The notes under the pieces were generated by a model, which made no database searches, was not told where the DNA came from, and saw nothing but the letters and a program-made list of their open reading frames with translations. 41,477 nucleotides of DNA from Nocardia sp. BSTN01 (GTDB lineage: Bacteria > Actinomycetota > Actinomycetes > Mycobacteriales > Mycobacteriaceae). Shown here piece after piece: positions 40,810 to 41,477 of the stretch (position 1 is its first letter; each line of letters starts with the position of its first letter). Location of the stretch: NCBI RefSeq assembly GCF_015354405.1, contig NZ_JADKYP010000057.1, positions 1 to 41,477 of the forward strand, given 5' to 3'. The position numbers were made by a program, and so were the translations under genes.

Positions 40810-41436
40810 ATGCCCGGTTTTCGTACTACTTTGCGGCCCAATGGTTTTCGCTTCTTCGCCGCAGCGGCTCTGGCCGTCGGCGCCCTCACCGCGGTCGCCT
40901 TCCCCACCGCCGCCGCCGATCCGCTCACCGATGCGGCCGGCGTCGTCGAACAGCTACGCGCCGTCAGCGATCCACTGCCGCCGCTGCCCGCCCCGCACGG
41001 GCCGACCACCGCCATCGTGGTGCTCGGTTACGGGTTGCTGCCCGACGGCGGTATGAGACCCGAACTCGTCGCCCGGTTGCAGGCGGCGCTCGTACAGGCG
41101 ATGGTGTCGCCGGCCTCACCGATCATCGTCACCGGCGGGAATCCGCGGGGCGGCACCACCGAAGCCGACGCCATGGCCGGCTGGCTCGTCGGCCACGGCA
41201 TCGCCCCGGAGCGGATCCACATCGAGTCACGCGCCGGCGATACCGTCGAGAACGCCGTCAACTCCGCGGAAATGATGCACACGCTGGGCGCCGGCGATGC
41301 AGTGGTCGTCACGTCGGCCGACCATATGCCTCGTGCCGTAGCCGATTTCGTCGATGCCGGGGTACTGGTGGTGGGCACGGTCAGCCCGCAGGATCTCCCG
41401 CCGGTGGTGCTGGAGGTGTTCGGGCCGCAGCAGTGA
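40810..41436 (+). CDS. Secreted DUF218 (YdcF/SanA-like) protein
   Basis: A 208-residue protein of the DUF218 family. Signal peptide at 1-35 (FRFFAAAALAVGALTAVAFPTAAA). AIVVLGYGLLPDGGMRPELVARLQAA, IIVTGGNPRGGTTEADAMAGWLV, IHIESRAGDTVENAVNSAEMM and VVVTSADHMPRAV are its successive motifs. Members affect cell-wall or envelope integrity and bind nucleotide-like ligands; function not settled. ATG 40810 has GGAG at 40801; a start at 40771 would spoil the signal peptide. No gene is visible in 41437-41477. Confidence 0.84.
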   Translation: MPGFRTTLRPNGFRFFAAAALAVGALTAVAFPTAAADPLTDAAGVVEQLRAVSDPLPPLPAPHGPTTAIVVLGYGLLPDGGMRPELVARLQAALVQAMVSPASPIIVTGGNPRGGTTEADAMAGWLVGHGIAPERIHIESRAGDTVENAVNSAEMMHTLGAGDAVVVTSADHMPRAVADFVDAGVLVVGTVSPQDLPPVVLEVFGPQQ

Positions 41437-41477
41437 AGCCGCCCTGGTAGGGAATCCAGCGCCGCCGGCCGTCTAGC

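Noticed and set aside
1-41477. tRNA or rRNA genes, insertion sequences, prophage or CRISPR
   Set aside because: No cloverleaf-like, transposase-like or spaced-repeat signal was seen while reading both strands by eye; a short RNA gene could still be missed.

Overview
The window is high-GC actinobacterial DNA, most likely from Nocardia or a close mycolic-acid-containing relative. Supporting signs are an antigen 85-type mycolyltransferase, an F420-dependent oxidoreductase and a Ddn-like nitroreductase, a LpqS/CysK2/MFS copper-type operon as in M. tuberculosis, and a QsdR/QsdA/QsdC lactone set as in Rhodococcus. I see no rRNA, tRNA, transposase, phage genes or CRISPR array; the window looks like ordinary chromosome.

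Layout. 0.1-8.6 kb: a small acidic protein, four alpha/beta hydrolases, a DedA membrane protein, an MDMPI-like protein, an FAD amine-oxidase-like enzyme, and a SnoaL-hydrolase-DHA2 exporter cassette facing a large LuxR-type regulator (8.6-11.4 kb). A near-consensus DtxR/IdeR iron box (2782-2800) lies between two divergent hydrolases. 11.5-15.8 kb: a Ddn-like protein, then lpqS-cysK2-MFS behind a CsoR/RicR-like operator and a long structured leader with a probable translationally coupled upstream ORF, then a SigK-like ECF sigma factor.

16-26 kb is a general-stress district: KGG protein, Zn-alcohol dehydrogenase, DUF5709 protein, two paralogous STAS proteins, CsbD, an Rv1733c-like membrane protein, a SHOCT protein, a MoxR-type AAA/VWA pair, an F420 enzyme and an RsbW-like anti-sigma kinase. 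Four promoters there (plus one at the left edge) fit the SigB/SigF pattern GTTTGN-N13/14-GGNTAN. The two STAS genes share a nearly identical 33-bp upstream element. No sigF gene lies in the window.

26.4-30.5 kb is a seven-gene, overlapping Mrp-type cation/proton antiporter operon with the split, Mbh-like subunit arrangement and no full MnhA. 30.6-35.5 kb has a SRPBCC-SDR fusion, then qsdC-qsdA divergent from qsdR with a perfect 10-bp inverted repeat centred between them: a lactone (AHL) degradation module. 35.5-41.4 kb has a DODA-type dioxygenase, an ABC1/AarF kinase, a secreted mycolyltransferase, a secreted lipase with a Ser/Gly linker, and a secreted DUF218 protein.

Gene starts were chosen by Shine-Dalgarno position and family length. 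Functions are by recognition of families from motifs; no search was run.
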